From the NCBI GenBank assembly GCA_045541875.1, contig JAZQJX010000102.1:1-28360 (forward strand): a stretch of DNA of 28,360 nucleotides, given 5' to 3'. This stretch comes from RGIG1828 sp045541875. GTDB taxonomy: Bacteria; Bacillota; Clostridia; UMGS1810. The notes under the pieces are model-generated. The model did no database searches. It was given only the letters and a program-made list of their open reading frames with translations, and was not told the origin of the DNA. This document shows, piece after piece, positions 24,995-28,360 of the stretch. Position 1 is the first letter of the stretch. Each line of letters begins with the position of its first letter. The position numbers and the translations under genes are program-made.

Positions 24995-25540
24995 ATGGAA
25001 AAGAAAGTTTATATCGGAAATGACACAGCAGGACACTATTTAAAAACAAAATGTATTGAATATCTTGAAGGGAAAGGAATCCCCTATGTTGACTGCGGTT
25101 CAGACGATAATCCTGACATCGAGGCAACACGCTATCCTTTCTTTGCGGCAAAAGTTGCAAAGGCGGTTCAGTCAGGTGAGGCAAGATGCGGGCTTTTAAT
25201 TTGCGGAACAGGAATCGGCATAAGCATTGCGGCAAACAAATTCAAAGGCATAAGAGCAGCCCTTGTGAACAGTACATATCTTGCAAGAATGACAAGAAGA
25301 CACAACGATGCAAATATTCTCTGCCTTGGCGGAAGAACTATCGGCGAATGGGAAGCAATTGACATTTTAGAGACATTTTTAAACACTGAGTATGACGGAA
25401 TGTTCCACGATGGCTCATTAAATCTTATTAAAGATGCAGAAGATTTGATGATGACAGACAAAGTGTGGAGTGAAGAACCAAGAAAAATCTCCACAGGCCC
25501 ACTTGCCGATGCTGAAATTTTTGACAGAAGCAAAGGGTGA
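24995..25540 (+). CDS. RpiB/LacA/LacB family sugar-phosphate isomerase
   Basis: 181 residues. The family (PF02502) interconverts aldose and ketose phosphates: ribose-5-P/ribulose-5-P (RpiB), galactose-6-P/tagatose-6-P (LacAB) and others. The catalytic cysteine is present in ICGTGIGISIAANK (Cys70), as is the histidine of RRHNDANILCLGG (His103). The N-terminal GxDHxG motif reads GNDTAGH, so the usual histidine is Thr11; LacA-type and other non-ribose members also vary here. A C-terminal extension of about 35 residues exceeds the usual length of about 145-150. Together with DUF4867, GH20 and the lyase this suggests an isomerase for a hexose or other phosphate rather than housekeeping RpiB. The ribosome site is weak (GGGTGA), so translation may be coupled to the gene before. 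Confidence 0.85.
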   Translation: MEKKVYIGNDTAGHYLKTKCIEYLEGKGIPYVDCGSDDNPDIEATRYPFFAAKVAKAVQSGEARCGLLICGTGIGISIAANKFKGIRAALVNSTYLARMTRRHNDANILCLGGRTIGEWEAIDILETFLNTEYDGMFHDGSLNLIKDAEDLMMTDKVWSEEPRKISTGPLADAEIFDRSKG

Positions 25541-25551
25541 TTTTCTTTTAT

Positions 25552-25570
25552 GAAAGGGGCATCCCCTTTC
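25552..25570 (+). terminator. GAAAGGGG/CCCCTTTC hairpin after the isomerase gene
   Basis: GAAAGGGG-CAT-CCCCTTTC, 8-bp stem with 3-base loop, 11 bases after the stop codon. No T run follows. It is the same module as at 14591. Confidence 0.45.
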
Positions 25571-25575
25571 GATCC

Positions 25576-25689
25576 CAACATAGGGATTAGTAATTAGGAA
25601 ATAGGAAAAAGGCACCTCCATTTCCGGTTTTGTGAAGTGTCTAATATTCGTTCCTAATCATTATTCCCCAATCTCTAATTACTACGTTG
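25576..25689. repeat. Module A element, solo copy
   Basis: A complete 114-bp unit with ends CAACATAG and CTACGTTG (inverse CAACGTAG), an inner inverted repeat (GATTAGTAATTAGG against CCTAATCATTATTCC-type sequence) and a core related to TGAAATGTCCAATATCCGTTCC. It has no module B. It shows that A is an independent unit and B an insert or addition in the composite copies. Confidence 0.8.
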
Positions 25690-25805
25690 CAAAAACTTCA
25701 CTTGACCAAAGGTCAAACTTCACTTTCTGAAAGGAGCTTCCCCTTTCCGCTTGTTTCATATGACGAAAAGATTTTCAAAGTGTGCTGACTCTCATAAACA
25801 CACAT
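25690..25805. other. Non-coding spacer with small stems
   Basis: No gene. TTGACC-AAA-GGTCAA (25702-25716) forms a 6-bp hairpin. GAAAGG/CCTTTC at 25729-25747, followed by CGCTTG, is a decayed third copy of the GAAAGGGG module. Confidence 0.4.
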
Positions 25806-25807
25806 AA

Positions 25808-25851
25808 AAATATGGTGTGAAAAACTCAAACGGGTTTTTCACACCATATTT
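25808..25851. terminator. Strong bidirectional terminator
   Basis: An 18-bp perfect stem: 25808-25825 (AAATATGGTGTGAAAAAC) with 25834-25851, 8-base loop. There is a T run after it on the plus strand and, because of the A run before it, also on the minus strand. It ends the isomerase operon and the nitrilase-GDPD gene that meet here tail to tail. Confidence 0.92.
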
Positions 25852-25882
25852 TTTGGTTATAACGGTTTTTGTGGTTCTCACC

Positions 25883-27475
25883 TTATTTTACAATCTGAGA
25901 AATAATATTATAGTCATTGGTAAGTATGGTATCAATGCCCATATCAAGAAATCTTTTCGTTTCTTCTTCATCATCCGACCAGAAAACATTGCAGACAATT
26001 CCGTTTTTGTGGGCTTTGTCTATCATTTCCTGATTGAAATAGGGCTTAAAAAGTTGCACTTTTTTGCAATCGTATTCAATTGCTCTTTCAACAATATCCC
26101 AGGGTGCTTTTCCTGCTCCGCAGCAGCGGCAGATGTCGGGGGCAACTTCTTTTGCAAGTCTCAGGAAATTGTCGTTTCCTGACATAAAATATACATACTT
26201 TCTGCAGTCATATTTATCTATGAGACTGACAATTTTTTCAAGAAGTTCCCTGTCATATTCACAGTCGTTATCAACTGTTTTAACGTGAATGTTCATAATG
26301 GTATGACAGGAGAATTTTTTTAAAATCTCTTCAAATTTAAGGATTTTCATCCCCTTAAACTTTTCAGAATGTTTAAATCCGAAATCATATTTTAAAAGTT
26401 CTTCATATGTATGATCAAAAACCATGCCCTCACCGTCTGAAACACGCTCCAGAGAGCCGTCGTGAATTGACACAATTTCGCCGTCTTTTGTATACCACAA
26501 ATCAAATTCAATTTCTTCTGCTCCCATGGCAACTGCCGCACCAAAGGCAGGCATACTGTTTTCGGGACAAACGGTGTTAAATCCTCTGTGTGCGCACACT
26601 CTCGGATAAGGCATAATGCTGTCGGGCCTTACAATGGCACTTCCTGCGGGACGGTATTTCCACGGTCTGCGTCCCTTTTCGATGTATTCATAGTGAGACG
26701 CGGGGGGATTTCCGAATCCTGCAGGTTTATAATATTTCTTGCCGACATCTATATCGACAACTTCCATACCCACACGGCTTTTCATGTTGACAAGTACATT
26801 TCCCTCAGGAGACACAACCATGCTTGCACCGCCGATGTCGGAATTTTCGTCCATGGAAACCGACGAGCGGACAACATATGCATTTGTATTATAGGCAAGA
26901 AACTGAGACATAATCTGAAGTGCTGTGTGGGTGTCGCTTCTCTGATGGGAGCATCCTATTATAACATCAAGGTTCTGTCTTGCCATATTGGCAAAATTTT
27001 CATAGAAATAAAAGTCATAGCACACCAGAAATCCAAATCTGATTCCCTCCATTTCAATAACTGTAGGCTCGGTGAACTCAAAACTATAGTCGCTGTCAAG
27101 TTTCATAACCGAAACTTCACCCGGCACAAGATGCTCTTTAAAATATTTTCCTGCAATCTCTCCATTTCTGTCAAAGGCATATGTGGTGTTTCTGTATCCT
27201 GCAAGGGTTTCATAACGAGCATTTAAAAACACCATTGCATGGCAACGTTTTGCTGTTTCCGAAGCCTTTTTCAGAAGTTTTTCATTAAACTTTTCCACGC
27301 TTTCCTCTGCTTGTTCTTTTGTTTTGGCAAGACAGGGAATATCACAGGATTCCGGCATAACTATAATATCCATGGAATCATCGCATTTTTCAAGAAGTTC
27401 CATCTCATATCCGAAATACATTTCGGATTTTTCATAATCAAGTGAATAGGGCGGCTGGATGATACATACTTTCAT
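25883..27475 (-). CDS. Nitrilase-glycerophosphodiesterase fusion protein
   Basis: 530 residues; the ATG at 27475 follows AAAGGAG. The N-terminal half (about 1-250) is a carbon-nitrogen hydrolase (PF00795) with a complete Glu42-Lys113-Cys152 triad (MPES, KYFKEHL, VCYDFYF), so an amidase-type activity is expected. The C-terminal half (about 290-530) is a glycerophosphodiester phosphodiesterase (PF03009): HRG at 296-298, PEN at 304-306, EFD at 323-325, IHD at 337-339, and NVFWSDDEEE...MGIDTILTNDY near the end. The usual NIEIK motif, whose Glu binds the metal, reads NIHVK. No signal peptide, so it is cytosolic. The two activities together suggest cleavage of a lipid- or teichoic-acid-derived compound that has both an amide and a phosphodiester, such as an N-acyl ethanolamine phosphate; that is inference. 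It is monocistronic with its own promoter and terminator. Confidence 0.88.
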   Translation of the reverse strand: MKVCIIQPPYSLDYEKSEMYFGYEMELLEKCDDSMDIIVMPESCDIPCLAKTKEQAEESVEKFNEKLLKKASETAKRCHAMVFLNARYETLAGYRNTTYAFDRNGEIAGKYFKEHLVPGEVSVMKLDSDYSFEFTEPTVIEMEGIRFGFLVCYDFYFYENFANMARQNLDVIIGCSHQRSDTHTALQIMSQFLAYNTNAYVVRSSVSMDENSDIGGASMVVSPEGNVLVNMKSRVGMEVVDIDVGKKYYKPAGFGNPPASHYEYIEKGRRPWKYRPAGSAIVRPDSIMPYPRVCAHRGFNTVCPENSMPAFGAAVAMGAEEIEFDLWYTKDGEIVSIHDGSLERVSDGEGMVFDHTYEELLKYDFGFKHSEKFKGMKILKFEEILKKFSCHTIMNIHVKTVDNDCEYDRELLEKIVSLIDKYDCRKYVYFMSGNDNFLRLAKEVAPDICRCCGAGKAPWDIVERAIEYDCKKVQLFKPYFNQEMIDKAHKNGIVCNVFWSDDEEETKRFLDMGIDTILTNDYNIISQIVK

Positions 27476-27513
27476 TTATATATTCTCCTTTTGTGTATGT
27501 AATGGATGATTTT

Positions 27514-27542
27514 ATTATATAGCAGAGACAATTTATTGTAAA
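27514..27542 (-). promoter_or_regulatory. Promoter of the nitrilase-GDPD gene
   Basis: On the minus strand TTTACA (27542-27537), 17 bases, TATAAT (27519-27514), with the start codon about 39 bases further on. Confidence 0.75.
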
Positions 27543-27598
27543 CATATTTATAAAACATATCCGGAAATGACAGATAATCACTTTTAATCATTTTCAAA

Positions 27599-27635
27599 GA
27601 CCAAAAAAGACGAGCATAACCCGTCTTTTTTGGTC
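27599..27635 (-). terminator. Terminator after the Fic gene
   Basis: GACCAAAAAAGACG (27599-27612) pairs perfectly with CGTCTTTTTTGGTC (27622-27635) over a 9-base loop; the T run is within the stem. It lies 25 bases after the Fic stop codon on the minus strand. Confidence 0.88.
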
Positions 27636-27659
27636 AATTCTGTGTATAACATTATATTC

Positions 27660-28360
27660 TCATTCCTTATATGGTACTTTAAAATATTCCAAATACTTTT
27701 TGAACTTATCCTGTGCTGATAGGCAGGTGTCAGTTAAATAACCTTTTTCATTATTCCATTCAGATAGTCCTCTGTAGTAGAACATTTTAAGACTGTCATC
27801 AATGATAAACGGAACAATATTGTTTTTTAAGCATTCCTTAAACATAATAAGTCTGCCTACACGTCCGTTACCATCCTGGAATGGATGCAATGCTTCAAAC
27901 TGATAATGAAAATCAATTATTTCTTCCAAAGTATGCTCGTTCTTTTGATTATAAGATTTCAAAAGTTCTTTAATTTTCTGTGCCACAGCTTCGGGACTTG
28001 CAGTTTTTTTTCCGCCAACTTCATTGGGGAGTTTTTTGTATTCGCCCACATTAAACCAATCTTTTCTTGAATCGGATGTACCCGACTTTAAAGTAAAATG
28101 CAGTTCCTTTATAAATTTTTCTGTGAGCTTATATGTGGCATTGTCAATTATCATATCAATACATTTGAAATGGTTTGCTGTTTCTATAATATCATCAACA
28201 TTTAAAGCATCATTTTTTACACCAATAGTATTAGTTTCAAAAATATATCTTGTCTGGTCGTGGGTTAATTTACTACCCTCTAAGTGATTTGAATTATAGG
28301 TAAGTTCTATTTGAATTTTATGATAAATTCCGCCTTTGAGAGATGACTTTTTCTCTGATC
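27660..28360 (-). CDS. Fic family protein, 5' end outside the window
   Basis: The frame is open from the stop at 27660 to the window edge (232 residues), well beyond the first internal ATG at 28154. Fic enzymes usually transfer AMP from ATP to hydroxyl side chains of target proteins. The active-site motif HPFQDGNGRVGR is intact: catalytic His, phosphate-binding GNGR. Upstream of the internal ATG the frame reads HKIQIELTYNSNHLEGSKLT, which has the (S/T)xxxE(G/N) inhibitory motif as SNHLEG, so this is a class II Fic with an N-terminal self-inhibition helix, and 28154 is not the true start. About 10 or more N-terminal residues are missing. It could be a stand-alone regulator or part of a toxin system whose partner lies outside. 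It ends at a strong terminator. Confidence 0.9.
   Translation of the reverse strand, partial: SEKKSSLKGGIYHKIQIELTYNSNHLEGSKLTHDQTRYIFETNTIGVKNDALNVDDIIETANHFKCIDMIIDNATYKLTEKFIKELHFTLKSGTSDSRKDWFNVGEYKKLPNEVGGKKTASPEAVAQKIKELLKSYNQKNEHTLEEIIDFHYQFEALHPFQDGNGRVGRLIMFKECLKNNIVPFIIDDSLKMFYYRGLSEWNNEKGYLTDTCLSAQDKFKKYLEYFKVPYKE

Overview
The window looks like a chromosomal segment of a low-GC, Gram-positive anaerobe of the class Clostridia (Bacillota). The reasons are the AGGAGG-type ribosome binding sites, the consensus TTGACA/TATAAT promoters with 17-base spacers, S-layer-homology (SLH) anchored surface proteins, a TnpX/TndX-type large serine recombinase with its TnpW partner, and a DUF4867 gene. 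Genus cannot be told from the sequence alone.

Layout. (1) 1-2160: the right end of a mobile element, with a structured leader, a TnpW-like small protein and a large serine recombinase. The rest of the element lies to the left of the window. (2) 2161-2425: a palindrome-rich spacer with a 22-base direct repeat that reaches the 3' end of tRNA-Phe. (3) 2426-2723, minus strand: a Val-Asp-Phe tRNA operon with a consensus promoter and an AT-rich terminator. (4) 2795-5845, minus strand: metG and a membrane protein. (5) 5853-8470, minus strand: an intracellular GH20 hexosaminidase and an AraC-type regulator, separated by a composite repeat. (6) 8579-20657, plus strand: four large exported proteins. 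They are a heparinase II/III-like polysaccharide lyase with a discoidin-type domain, a lectin-like/Ig-like protein, and two SLH proteins. (7) 21061-25540, plus strand: a tight cytosolic operon of an FAD oxidoreductase, a TIM-barrel glycosidase-like protein, DUF4867 and an RpiB/LacAB isomerase. (8) 25883-27475, minus strand: a nitrilase-glycerophosphodiesterase fusion. (9) 27660 to the window edge, minus strand: a Fic protein whose start lies outside.

Regions 5-7 read as a polysaccharide-utilisation locus. A surface lyase cuts an acidic or amino-sugar-containing polymer, SLH and lectin-like proteins hold substrate at the wall, and GH20, the glycosidase-like protein, the oxidoreductase and the isomerase process fragments inside the cell. 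The AraC regulator is divergent from the lyase and a perfect 7-6-7 palindrome sits between them. No transporter is present in the window, and the substrate is unknown.

The most unusual items are: a canonical A-AAA-AAG slippery heptamer directly before the stop codon of the lyase, with an 88-codon domain waiting in the -1 frame; a family of modular intergenic repeats with CAACATAG ends, two of which carry a conserved 17-codon ORF or structured RNA; the nitrilase-GDPD fusion with a changed GDPD metal-site motif; and a 309-bp MITE-like element before the cytosolic operon.
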